DNA from: Prunella strophiata
Lineage: Eukaryota; Chordata; Aves; Passeriformes; Prunellidae
NCBI GenBank assembly: GCA_036583965.1
Contig: JAZBQD010000030.1
Span: forward strand, 54,375,551 to 54,439,550
Length of the DNA stretch: 64,000 bases
Direction of reading: 5' to 3'
Under the pieces are notes generated by a model. That model searched no databases. It was not told the DNA's origin and worked only from the letters and a program-made list of their open reading frames with translations. This document shows positions 38,386-50,420 of this stretch, piece after piece; position 1 is the stretch's first letter, and each line of letters begins with the position of its first letter. A program made the position numbers and the translations under genes.

Positions 38386-38439
38386 TCTGCAGCTCTCCCC
38401 GATCCTGGCTGGCTGGGGAAAGCCCTGGTGCTGGCAGGC

Positions 38440-39720
38440 AGATGGGGCTGGGCTGAGCCCTGCCCACGCAGGGCCGGCTCCCCGGGGCTGTATTCTGACT
38501 TTCAGCCTTGTTCTAATCCGCTTGATGGAGGGGCCAGAGATGCTGACGGGATTAGAGCTCAGCAGAATGACGAAGCACTCGGGATTTGCCTTCGTGCAGA
38601 TCCCTGCAGCGCAGCAAAGGGAAATGGCTACTTCTGAATTACAGGCTGCGAGGTGGAGTGTTTTCTCCGCAGTCTGGAGCCACAGCTTGGCCTGACGTGT
38701 TTTTCACGGGGTCCAATACGTTGTGTGTGTGTCAGGCATCGGGATATCCTTGTGTTGGGCTCTGCTTCCCGTGTGACCTGGCAGGTTCTGTGGGCACCTC
38801 TCTCGTCTCCCCCAGCCCCATGAGAACTGACAGAATTGCTCCTGGGGTGCCCAGCTCCGAGGGGATGAGGGTCTGGGCTCCTTGGCAGGTATGAATCACC
38901 CAGTGCTTGACTGACTGCGAGGTGCATTTGCACCGTTTATGGATTTCATTCGTTGCACTTAAAAAGACTCCTTTCATTTTCCCCACGTGGAAAAAAAAAT
39001 TAATAAAAAAGGAAAATTAAAGCATTTCTACACATCCTGATTGCTTTGTTTACAGGGACTGCGTCTCTAAACGCTCCAGGCTGAAGCACCGGTGCTGCTA
39101 ATAGAGTAAATTGCAAGTGCATCGCAGCAATCATCCCCGCCGCTTTCACAGGATCCGAGCACTCCCTCTTGAGTGAGCCTCCGATTTTAAGCCCTGAAAG
39201 AGCAGCTTGACACCCTGTGACCTGCCTGGTAATGTTCCTAATCCACCTCTTTATAAATACACGCTCCCGAGGGGCAGCGGGGGAGGATGGCGAGGGCGGC
39301 GGGCAGGACGGAGCTCGCAGCCTCGCCTTGTGCCGCGCTTGCGGGAAGCTGATGGAGGTGGCCACGGGCTAAGTGGATTAAACCCGGGGAACGTCAGTTC
39401 AAAAATAGGAGCTGCAGCCTGACATAAAGATCTTGAGAAGTGAGAGGATTTGCTGGCGACCTGCGCCGGGCCCCCAGAGGAAGTGAGGGAGGGTCGGGTC
39501 TGGCCGGAATTTCCTATGCTGGCTGTGGACGCGGTCTGGAGATGCCCGGGGGATTCTCGGGGTATGGCTCTGCCTGGCTCCAAGCCCTGCAGCTCACACG
39601 CATCCCTGCAAGATGCTGCTGGTGGAGCAAAATCCAAGCAAGGTCCTCCGGGGGACTGGCTGCCAGGACCGGGGGCTCCCTCCCCCTCGTCCTCTCCTGC
39701 TTTGAGCCCACCGGGCTTGG
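38440..39720. promoter_or_regulatory. CpG-rich domain with core CpG island
   Basis: CpG is rare in most of the window but dense here. I count 25 CpG in 39241-39600, against one in the first 360 bases of the window. The core is GC-rich and contains CCGGG, GCGGC and TGCGCCGGG-type words. In birds, CpG islands of this kind usually mark promoters or developmental regulatory DNA. No coding exon is recognisable. The 173-codon minus-strand frame and several plus-strand frames across it reflect low stop density. It could be the 5' end of a noncoding RNA, an upstream first exon, an orphan island or an enhancer. Confidence 0.6.
39252..39259 (+). promoter_or_regulatory. TATA-like box at edge of CpG island
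   Basis: TATAAATA sits at the upstream edge of the CpG island and would place a start site near 39280-39290 on the plus strand. The flanking TTTATAAA is nearly palindromic, so a minus-strand reading is also possible. GT sites in good donor context follow at 39440 (GAA|GTGAGA) and 39483 (GAA|GTGAGG). The ATG at 39287 opens only about 20 codons. Its role as a promoter is inferred from position and motif alone. Confidence 0.4.
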
Positions 39721-41662
39721 TTGGGCATGGCAATGCCTGACACCAAACCCTCTTCCAGAAGGATAACAGCACCTGGAGTTAAAAATAAGATGGAGACACA
39801 TTCATTAAAAACAAACAAACCCCACAAAAAACCAAAACAACATTACAATAAGGAAGAGTTAAAAGTAGGACTTAGAAATACAAATAAAGTAATAAGAGTT
39901 AGCTTCCCCAAACTTTTTATTCCTTCTTTTCTTCGTGCAGAGAATGATGTTCTTCATGGCAGTGGCTGGTTTTGCCTTCTCTCTTGTGCAGTGAGAGGGC
40001 ATCTCCAGGCTTTGCTGATCATAGCAATACCCAAGCTAATGACAGTTCTTGCTCCTCTATAACAGCTGACATTTTTGACTGCTCCTTTTGCACTTCATCC
40101 CATTTATTTGCTTCACATAGAGCAGTGTTGAACCTGACTTAAAAAAGTAGTTGCCCTTGTAATCTGAAATGTGTGTGGATTGACTGTTGGATAACTCAAA
40201 TGCAGCTCCATGGTGTGTTGACCAAATAGTAAAAAAATGAAACTCTTAAAAAAAAAATCCAACTCTTTGACTCAATATAATCATATTAATGATTTTAATT
40301 TTGAAGCTACTAAGTAGGGAAGATGGACAAATTAAAGCATTATGTGAGGGGTAGTGACTCTTTCAGGCTTAATATTATCGTGATAACAAGCATATCTTGC
40401 TTTATATAATTTTCCTAGATTTAAGTACACAGAGGAAGGAAGCCCTGTTGAGTTTCACCCACATAGGCTCTGAGCTAAAGAATGGCAGTTCTGATCCCCC
40501 ATCTGTCTTCCAGCCCTTTGGAAAGGTTAGATTTGTCTCTTTGTCCTAATACTGCAGGAGTTAACAGCTTAGGGATGGAAACATGTCTGAAAGTCTCCAG
40601 GAAGATAATACTTGGGAAGACAGGTTTAAGCTAAATAAGAAAGCAGATTTCATCGGCCTTCTTGGAAACAACCTGTCCAGAGACTTGTGATCCGTTTCTA
40701 AATTTGGCCTTTGCATTTTCACGTACAGGAAGTGATGAAAACGGCAGCAGTAATCCCTGGTGAGTTTGGACACGCACATCAGAGGCTGAATGCCTTTGTT
40801 TGTTTAGGACTGCTGTAAGTTGGGTGTTGTAAACATGACTCACGACGAGTTTAATTAAGACAAAAACCATGGGAAATGTAGAGGAAGGTCACGCATCTTT
40901 CTTCACAGTTTTGGCAGCTGAAGATTTTTCTGAGAGATTTGAATGTGCTGCACCAGCACAAATATAAATGCAGGTTTTATACTGATTTTCCCAAAATTAT
41001 TTTTACCCTTGTTTTTTGGATGGTGCTAAAACAGTCTGAATATAAGAAACCTGACCTAATGCATAAGCACATTAACTTGTGGCGAGCCAAACTGCAGCTG
41101 ATGAAAATAAAAGATGTGGTGAACATATGATAAAATTCCCAGTCAATTTGGTCCTGCCTCAACAATGAAAAATTTACTCCTGGATGAATCTGCCTAAATG
41201 TATTAAACCCTCAAATACACACTTGTCAATGCAGAACCTGCCTGTTTCTCAGATTTTCAAATACACATTTGGTGTTCAGATGAGCACACTTGCTGATGGA
41301 GCGAGAATTTGTTCCAGACTAAGCTTCATGTCTCTCCAGATGTTGTGTGGAGCCTCAGATTTTGGTTCAGACAAGTTTCTTCCTGAAACAGCTTATATGG
41401 AGGACAAAATAGTCCTTATGAGTTGGGAGCTACAGGCACAGTGTTCTTGAAAAGATGGTGATGATAGCCTTTTTTGCAGGGTGGATAACAAATTCAGACG
41501 GTGGGCGTTGACCTGAAGTTTTGTTCATGGAGGCACTTCTGGGAACTTCTTATCATTCAAAAATCTCAGTGATGCCCAGTCACAGCAGAGTGCTTAATGC
41601 CTTACAAATAACAACATATGTTGGGATGATCTGCCTTAACATTGGCTACATGAAAGCTGAGC
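39721..41662. other. Unique noncoding DNA
   Basis: Composition turns AT-rich after 39770, with an A-rich patch at about 39807-39850. No gene was recognised. Confidence 0.55.
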
Positions 41663-41746
41663 CAGTTAAGTTTGGCAGTTGCACTATTCCTATTAATAAA
41701 GTGAGAAAAAGAAGCAGGTAGGAATATCTGAAAGGAATTGTAGGTG
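41663..41746 (+). repeat. 84-bp perfect duplication, copy 2
   Basis: Identical to 38302-38385 in the same orientation. Flanks are GAGC on the left and CCTGTTTC on the right, with no direct repeat at the boundaries, so this is the better candidate for the original location. The segment contains an AATAAAG word but no recognisable gene or RNA. Confidence 0.97.
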
Positions 41747-42540
41747 CCTGTTTCTAACCAGTGAAGCCAGACAAGGGAGCCCTGGTGATTAGCTGAGACT
41801 GCCAACCTAACTAACTTCATTAAATTAAATTAATCCCAGCCTCAGAGACAGGAGTACTTCTGCCAAAACACTCCTTCACATGCAGGACTTGTAAAAGCAC
41901 GCTTCTTCAGGACTTTAGACAAGTTTATAACAAATTTCAAAAGTCTATTATCAAATAAAATTCTCTTGAGGGTTTCGAGGTCCAAGAAGAGCAGATTCAT
42001 ACTGGTGTGGGCAAAACCTCTAGGCATGTGAAATAGATTAGCTGGGAAAGATTTAAAAATGTAAGTTTTTTAGGTTAACACAGCCTCCCAATTTTCCCTA
42101 GAACTTGTGTTCTTAGATCCTCCACAAGCATTTGAAAACTCCCTGGCCAAATTAAAAAGATTAAATTTATGGAACTGGGAAAGTAAAGTTTGGATTCTGA
42201 AGAAAGTTTAAGTCACAGTACTTGCAGAGTCTATGCCAGAATTCAGAAGTATTTTAAAATGCATCTAGATGAAATTTTCCAAGTAATTACACAAATAATG
42301 CCAATATATCTTTAAAAATCTATGCCCCAATATCTGCCTTCTCAATCCCTTTAATAAAAGCAGCAAAAAAACAAGTAATTTCAGATTGTCTGCTTGCCTC
42401 TGTCATTAAAACATGCCATTCACATAAAGCAAATATTTACATTTGAGTGAAGGTTTTGCATAGCTTACTGTCCAAAATGTATGTTTTAGATCATTCTGGT
42501 TATATGTATGCATGGATTTATCAAAGGTGTCTCAATTAAA
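41747..42540. other. Unique noncoding DNA
   Basis: AT-rich. Nothing was recognised. Confidence 0.55.
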
Positions 42541-42853
42541 TCCTTTCCTTTCCTTTCCTTTCCTTTCCTTTCCTTTCCTTTCCTTTCCTTTCCTTTCCTT
42601 TCCTTTCCTTTCCTTTCCTTTCCTTTCCTTTCCTTTCCTTTCCTTTCCTTTCCTTTCCTTTCCTTTCCTTTCCTTTCCTTTCCTTTCCTTTCCTTTCCTT
42701 TCCTTTCCTTTCTTTCCTTTCCTTCTTTCCTTTCCTTTCCTTTCCTTTCCTTTCCTTTCCTTTCCTTTCCTTTCCTTTCCTTTCCTTTCCTTTCCTTTCT
42801 TTCTTTCCCTTTCCCTTCCCTTTCCTTTCTCTTTCCTTCCTCTTTCCTTTCCC
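42541..42853 (+). repeat. (TCCTT)n pentanucleotide array, about 310 bp
   Basis: A pure TCCTT array from about 42541 to 42711 (about 34 copies) is followed by a short interruption and a second pure run to about 42800. It then decays into mixed CCTTT/CCCTTT/CTTTC units. One strand is wholly pyrimidine and the other wholly purine, a composition able to form triplex (H-DNA) structures. A five-base repeat with no stop codon keeps all frames open on both strands, which produces spurious FLSFP and KERKG repeat proteins of up to 146 residues. Confidence 0.98.
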
Positions 42854-45800
42854 TGATTTTTGCATGAAAATGTTTTGCATTCATATTAAGTGTGTTTGCA
42901 GACCAGAAATGCATGCACAGTGTCAATTTCTGGAGAAACGAATGGTGGGCAATTTCACCATCATTTCAAAATCCTGAGTGTTCTGTTTTTTTTGTGGACG
43001 AGCCTGGAAAGGCCAGTTATTTACAGGGACAGAAAAACATTGCAGACATAGAAAATGAAGCCCCACTCTGTTGTGCAAAATTCCTGTAAGTGCATAAAGG
43101 CTCTGAAAATCAGCGATGGGGAAAGGCCCTTCCTCCGGGAGCAGCACAGGCAGCAAGAGTGAGTGCTCCCAGCCATTGCAAAATGAGGGTACATGTCAGT
43201 CATATCCTCCAGTCACCCCTGTTGCAAGCTGTTGCACTGGGAACGCTGCAGTGGGATTAAACAATTCTCTGGAATGGATTAACCAAGGCATGGCTGCAGC
43301 CCCGTGCAGATCCCTCAGCTGGGTTGGTGTTCCTGCCCTTTGTGCACCTCGGCTCCACAGCAGCTCTTGCCAGCCAGGCTTTGCTCCCCAGGCACAGCAT
43401 GTTAGCATCAATGAAGATTTGTGGACCTGGGTGGTTTTGTCAAAGTCCTGTGTCCCTGTCTGGCTTGGGATGTGTGGCAGGAAGCTGAGCATCCTGTCCT
43501 GTCCCAACAGCCTGGCTGCAGCAAGTGAGCTGACCAGCACAGACTCATTAGCTTAATCATCTTGAGTGTCCTGTGCATTCCTCTCAAAGCTCCTTCAAAA
43601 TACAGAGTTAAAGGACAGATGAGCCCTGTAATGAAAGGGGAAGTGTCGTATTTTACAACCAGATTGGAGAAAAATCCTATTCATAGCTCTTCTGGGACCA
43701 TAATGGCTTCTGAAACATATTTTGTCTTGAAAGCTGAACCAAGGATGCAAGTCAGAATGACATGACTTCTGTGGAATCTTTCTTTGCAAGAGGAAGAAGG
43801 GGGAAATGTGTATAACCAAAAAAAAAAAAGAAAAAAAAATGGTTCAAATACCAAGGCAAGAATGCAGAAGTAGATTTGGTTTCACACCTTAATTTTTATT
43901 TTTTAAAGTGACTATGTGTTGGATTTTGTTTCTTTGTTTGGATTTTTTAGGTTTTTTGGGTTGGTTTTGTTTTTTTTTTACAGTAGGATAGGCCACTGAA
44001 GGGTAAGAAGAAATTCTGGATGATCAAAAGAAGCAGCTCTCAGATCAGAATGGTACCACCAATGGCTCTGCTCAGGTTGGTGTGCATTTCATTCTCCTGT
44101 GCATTTCATTCAAGCGGAATGGTAATAACTAATGAAGAAAGGACTCTGAGGCTCCTGCTGAGTCAGCTGAGGCAAAACTCCACATTTAGATAAGGAAATT
44201 TTACCTGAGTAAGAGCTCAACATAGACTATAAAATCTGGTCATGAAATCCCCAGCTAAGCTGGTAAGAAACCAAAATCCTTCAGACAGACAAGTAAAATA
44301 GGATTTCCAACCTCCATAGTTATTTACATCCTACTAATGAGCTCTGGCATCTGTGGCAGAATTATTAGAGGGGTATTGATCTCCTGCAAAATTTGGTGTG
44401 TAATAGTGATTTGCAGACATATAGAGAATATTGAATCCTCCTCCCTTGTTATTTCCCAGTGGGCTGATCACTTGGGGAGTACTGGAAATGCAGATGGCAT
44501 TTCCATTTCTCCTTTTCATCCATCAAGTGGTTATTTGATGGTCCATCCAATCAGTATGACTGTTTTTTTTTCCCTCCCTTTTCACAAAAAATGTTATTGA
44601 ATGTTGGTATTTGACACAGTCATATATTATAAAGCAAAGGTTTAGTGAAGGGAACTAGTTATAAACAGGCCCTTAATCCTGAATAGAATGAAAGCAATTT
44701 CTTTTTTGGTAGTTTTAAAAATAGCCAGTGCTGTTAAACATATTTGTATTTCAATACGTATTTTTCCTGCTCTTTTAAATGTCACTGCCTCCTCTACTGA
44801 GAGTGTACAACCTGCAGATCTGTGTGGCAGTTTTCCAAGAAGAACAGTTGTGAGCACACCTGTACCACTTTTCCCAGTGGGAGTTAGATGTGATCTTACC
44901 AGCTGATGGCATGTTCAGCCAGAGCAGGGAGCAAATCCCAGAGCACCATTTCAGATCCAGCATTTCTGCCTGACCAGTCAGGGTCAGATCCTTCCAGGAG
45001 ACTCCCTTGGGATGATCTCACACACATCTTAGAAGAAAAGTAAGTTGTGTTGTCCTTGGGGAAAACCACTGCTGTCTTTTCCTGAGGATGCTCATGCCAT
45101 TACAATCTGGAGCAGGGAACTAGATTCAGTGAGCTTGTGTTGTATGCCTGACCTCTTCCCCTTCTTTGGAAAAGCTACCCAAATTTGGCCAAGCAGTAAA
45201 TGTCTGGAAAAAAAAAAAAATCCACCCCTACATGATTCATGGAGACTTCTGACTCCAGAGCAGGGTTTCAGCAGTAAAGATGAAGCACGAGACCATGTGC
45301 TGGAGAAGAAAACAAGATATTGAATAGCTGCTCATTAATCAAGTGCTGGGAACAGAGTTAGAGGGCATGGCAGTAAAACGTGGCAGGGAATTCTTACAAT
45401 TAAAGGCTGTTTCAGGATGCAAATGTAGAGAGGGAGGTGGGGGAGTGAAGTGATATTACACAAGCAACCTTAATTTATACATGCCTTACTTCTGGAGTGC
45501 TCAACTTGGCAATTCTGCTGCTGCTCTATGGGCACAAGAGTGGTTTTTTCTTTTCTATTGTACAGAGTGTTTTTCTGCCTTTCAGTTCCCTGCACTTCTC
45601 TGGCTTTAAAAGATGTGGAATATTTGTGACTGCCTTGTGCTGCGATGATGTGATTGCAGAGCTCTTTTCAGCTCAGTGGAAGAAATGAAAGGTTGGGCTC
45701 ACTGCTAGCAGTTGCTAAGAAAGCAAGCAAGCAAGCCTATTTTAAGCTGTTCTACAGAAGCACATACTGCCTTGATTGGTTATTGATTCCAGTTTCATTA

Positions 45801-48639
45801 TGGAGAAAGCACATTTTTAGCCACAAACATGGGCAGCCACATGTTGAGCTGCAAGTATAAAAACTGTAAGGCTCTGCTGCAGGCTGCACTGAGCCCAAGC
45901 ATCCAAAAAGCTGAGGACCCACAATTCCCACTCTAGCAAATGGCACCAGTCTCTTGAGAAAAGTTTTCTTGGCTCCTTCAGCTATATTGAGCTTTGGATT
46001 CAATTCAGTTGGGAGTCAGTTGTGACTTGGATCTTGCAGGCTGTCCCTAGACTGGCAGATGAAACAAAGCCTGGGACTGTTTTGAGCACTGGAGCGTGAC
46101 AGTCTATTCTGCAAAACTCTTGGACTGGTCCAGGGAGTGGTGGAGTCTGCACGAATTACTGCCCTCCCCAGCAGCGCCCAGACGTGCGAGCCTTTGGGAA
46201 GGTGCTGCAGGCCCTTCTGTGCAGGATGGCTTTGGTGTCAGACAGCATGCATGGGCACGTTCAGTGTGCTAGGAAGTGGTAGGTACACTCAAATGAAGGA
46301 AGGGCTCTGTGTATACATATAAACATGGGCAGCCATCCTTCCCAGAAATACACGGCGAGGTAATGCCGTACAAGTCAGTGTGGATTTCAGTAGGCGCATG
46401 AAGGGAGCAAACCTGGACCTGCTGCCTCGGAGTGCTTGGAAAGAAGAGGTGTTGGGGCTGCTTTTACCCAAGCTAAGCAAAAATGGAGGTTTGTGGCAAT
46501 TCAGCATTGGCCAAGGGCAGGAAGAATTCGGGCACGGAACAGGAACTAGCCTGCGGACACTGGGCTTTTGATATAGCCTTTCTTCAGAGCTGTGCCAGTT
46601 CAGTCATTAGTTGAGAATAAATAACAACAAAGTACCTCCCTGAATCAATGTTTGTAAGAACAGAGCCCAAGGTCAGGCACATTTAAAAAGGACACTTTTT
46701 CCCCTGAAGAAAGCCAGAGTCTGTGAAAATGAAAGACTTGGAAACTGTTAGCTATTTCCTGAAGGCTTTTCTCATTCCTTCTCATGCAAGTTAATGTGTG
46801 CTTTGCCTGGATGGAAGCGGGTATTTCTTTTTTTTTTTTTCAGAAGTATTGGAGATATCTTATTTTCCTTTTGAAGGAAGGTTCCAGACCTTGTAAAGTT
46901 TCTCAGTTTCGTGGCCAGAAAGAACTGAAACGTGGTCACTTGTGTGGGCTGCCAAAGTCATCTGTTTGGGCCTGTTTCAGGGGATGTTTGAGACAGGCAC
47001 CCCACAACAATGAGAGAAGAGACAGGAGGCCTCTCAGTGCCTGTTGGCACTGGACTGCTACTGAGACAGTTGTTTCTGAAATTCCTGTGCTGACCTGTGG
47101 ATCTAAATGATTATCCATCCAAATTCTGATAACCCATTTATCATCAGCAGGACTCTGGCCAAAGTCTGCAGTGACAGTTGTCTGGCCTGAAGACCCAGGT
47201 TTTCCTTTTAAGGTTGGCAGGAAAAAGGGCAGGTTACTGCTAGAAATTTTTCCTATTCAGGAGTGGGTTATGGTCTAAATGCACATCTTGATTCATATTT
47301 CACCAGTGTAAACCAGCCCCATCTCTCATTAAAGTTTCCTTAATATTTGACCAGTTGATCAATCTTCCTCTTTGGTTCAATGAATATTTAATCAGGCATA
47401 TAAAAATCAAACAACTTCAAAATGAAAGATTTGGAGCCATTCTCCGCAGCCACAGCACAGAGCTCTGTAATGACCAATGGAGAGTTCAGAGACATGTTAA
47501 GCCTCTGCTCTGACTCAACTCAAAAGTTTGAGCCTGGACTTCTCCCACACTCTTTGTAGGGTCCCAAGCGAAGGGAAACCTTTTCTTGGTCTAGCCTTGT
47601 GGTTTCAGTCCAACCAGCTGCATTTTGATGACTGTCTCTGTGTTTCTCAGTCGGGACTTGAGCCTGGCCTCCCAGGTGGCAGGCTAGTTTGGAGCCCTGC
47701 TGTTCAGTGCTGTTCCCCAGGACAGGAGATTTGGTTTGGAGAGAGTTGGTTGAAGTGACTGAAGCAGAGCTAGGAGCTGAGAAGTACTGCTGGACTCCAG
47801 AACCTCTGCTCTTTCCTAGTCCTTGGAAGGGCAAGGAATGTACCTGGCATGCTCAGCTCCCCTCAGGCCTTGTTGGGGGTAGCCTGATTTCTGGTCTGAC
47901 AATTCTCTAGGCAGCAGTGGGATGAGGAAGAGCAGGGGATTGCAGTGCTAACATGGACATGGGGGCTTGTTTCTTGGTGTCTGGCCTTGGTACTATGTTA
48001 GTTAATTCTACACTCAAACACATCTGTGTTCTGGGGTCCTCTTTCCCCTGCAGAATAAGAGGATAGATTTTATATCAGGAATATGATGCCGTTTAGTAAT
48101 GAGATGGAACAACTTGCTTGCACCATGCCAATCACCATAAATAAATGAATTCAGACCATTGTTTTTGTTTTGAATGTACCATAACTCTGACTTCTAGAAG
48201 TGCTTCATTTATGATGAAAACAGGATCAAATTTAACATCTCATGTTTCTCAATGCTTCTCTAGCAGAAAATAAATTTCCAAAAGTAAGCCAAGACCACAT
48301 CAAAATCATATCAAACCATGTCCATTTCTGCCTAATGATGCATCTTGGTATAGATCAGTTAGCACAAACACTTATTCATTCATCCTTTCGCTAACCACTC
48401 AACCAGAAAAATATAACTGACATTTAAATGGTGCAGGAGGAGAGACAGGCAGGTTAGCCAGGCTGGAGATAGGGCCAGTAATTTCACAGTGTAACAGGAA
48501 GGCTCTCAAACACCCTGTGAATTAATTGAGGCTGAACTAGAAGACATGGATTTTGCTAAGGTTAATAACAGCTGACAGCTTGACCTATTCCTGCAGTTTA
48601 CTGTACCAGCATCAGTCCCAGGCTCTGCTTGTCTTCTCT
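42854..48639. other. Unique noncoding DNA
   Basis: About 5.8 kb with no recognised gene. It holds a T/G-rich patch at 43921-43980, an A-rich patch at about 43819-43840, a 14-bp word repeated with a 17-bp period (TGTGCATTTCATTC at 44081 and 44098), and four AAGC units at about 45721-45736. Open frames are under 150 codons, overlap on both strands, and show no domains. Confidence 0.55.
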
Positions 48640-50420
48640 CTCTGTCTAAGGGTGGTGATGAGAGAGTTGAGTGCCCATGGGTAAGAATCAGGGGGGAATG
48701 CCAGCAAGGCAGGTATCCTGGTGGGAGTCTCTTACAGACCACAGACAAGGGTGAAGAGCCAGGTGGAATATTCTGTAAGCAGTGGGGAGAAGTCTCACAA
48801 TCTCTGGCCCTTGTTCTTGTGGAGGGCTTCAACTTATCAGACATCTGCTGGAAATACAGCACAGCAGACAGAAAATAGTCCAGGAGGTTCCTGGAGTATG
48901 TGGAAGATAACTTGGTGACAGAGCTGGTGAGGGTGACAGCAAGGAGAGGTGTCCCACTGGACCTGCTCTTTGGGAACTGAGAAGGGCTGGTGGGTGATGT
49001 GATGGTCACTGTGAGGCAGCCTGGGAAACACTGACCCTGAAATGACACAGGTTTTGGTTCTTGGGAAAGAAAGGAAAGTTTCCTTTTTCCTTTCCTTTCC
49101 TGCAACCCTGTACTTCTGGAGGGCTGACTTAGGCCTGTTTAGGACACTGGTTGAGAGAGTCCCTTGGGAGGCAGTCCTGAAGGGAAAAGGGGTCCAGAAA
49201 GGCTGGACATTCTTCAAGAAGGAAATCTTAAAAGTGCAGGAGCAGGTTGTCCCCATATGCTGAAAGATAAGTCAGTGGGGAAGAAGAAGCTTGGGTGAAC
49301 AGAGAGCTTTGGCTGAAACTCAGGAAAAAATGGGGGGTTTATGACCTTTGGAAGAAGGGGCAGGCAATTCAGGAGGAGTACAAGGCTGTTGTGAGGTTAT
49401 GCAGGGAGAAAATTAGAAGGGCTAAAGCCAAGCTAGAACTTGATCTGGCTGCTGACATAAAAGCAATAAAAATGTTTCTATCAATTCATCAGCAACACAA
49501 GGAGGGCTAAGGAGAATCTCCATCCTTGTGGAGGATGGCTATGGCTTGGGCAGGTATATTGTTTGCTGGGTAAAAAACTGGTTGGATGACTGGACCCAGA
49601 GAGTGGTGGATAGAGTTAAATCCAGCTGGGGGTTGGTCACAAGTCATGTCCCCAGGGCTCAGTTTTGGGGCAGTCCTGTTTAATTTCTTTGTCAGCAACC
49701 TGGGTGAGGGGATTGAGTGCACCCTCAGTCAATTTGCACAGGACACCAAGTTGTGTGAGTGTGTTGATCTGCTGGAGGGTAGGAAGGCTCTACAGAGGGA
49801 TCTGGGGAGCTGGATTGATGGGCCAAGGCCATTTGTATGAAGTACAACAGGGTGAAGTGCTGGGTCCTGCCCTTGGGTCACAACACCCCCAGGCAGGGGG
49901 CAGAGTGGCTGGAAAGCTGCCCTTTGGAAAAGGACCTGGGGGTGCTGGTCAGCAGCAGCTGAACATGAGCCAGCTGTGCCCAGGGGGCCAAAAATGTCAG
50001 TGGCATCCTGGCCTGGATCAGCAATAGTGTGGCCAGCAGGACCAGGGCATGGATTGTCCCCTGTACTCGGCACTGGTGAGGCCACACCTCAAATCCTCTA
50101 TCCAGTTCTGGGCCCCTCACTACAAAAAAGACATGGAGGGGCTGGAGCGAGTCCAGAGAAGGGTTGGAGCACATATCTTATGAGAAGCAGTTGAGGAAGC
50201 TGGGATTGTTTAGCCTGGAGAAAAGGAGGCTTACAGGGGACCTTATCACTCTCTGTGACTGAGGTTGTAGGAAAGGAGGGGTTTGTTCTCTTCCCTCAAG
50301 TAACAAGCATGGATATTAGGAAAAATTATTCCCTGAAAGGGTTATCAAACATTGGAAAAGCTGTGCAAGGAAGTGGTGGAGTCCCCATCCCTGGATGTAT
50401 TTAAAGGACATGTAGGATGT
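48640..50420 (+). pseudogene. CR1 ORF2 (endonuclease-reverse transcriptase) remnant
   Basis: In intact CR1, ORF2 encodes an apurinic-like endonuclease and a reverse transcriptase that copies the element at its target site. Visible pieces: ILVGVSYRP (about 48717-48743); an endonuclease core LALVLVEGFNLSDICW (about 48804-48851), in which the usual GDFN reads EGFN, losing the Asp; RRGVPLDLLFGN; the linker LWLKLRKKWGVYDLWKKGQA and LCREKIRRAKAKLELDLA (49307-49460); the reverse transcriptase stretch GIECTLSQFAQDTKL (about 49712-49756), where the catalytic FADD box reads FAQD (49733-49744); and C-terminal ORF2 blocks to about 50400. Loss of both Asp residues, the internal deletion and several stops make it nonfunctional. 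Confidence 0.9.

Noticed and set aside
39251..39772. 173-codon minus-strand frame across the CpG island
   Set aside because: GC-rich sequence has few stop codons, and plus-strand frames are open too. There is no conserved motif.
42486..42926. Long open frames on both strands made of FLSFP or KERKG repeats
   Set aside because: They are a translation artefact of the TCCTT pentanucleotide, which has no stop codon in any frame.
48506..49105. 199-codon minus-strand open frame
   Set aside because: For most of its length it is antisense to the CR1 ORF2 endonuclease remnant; the sense reading explains the sequence.
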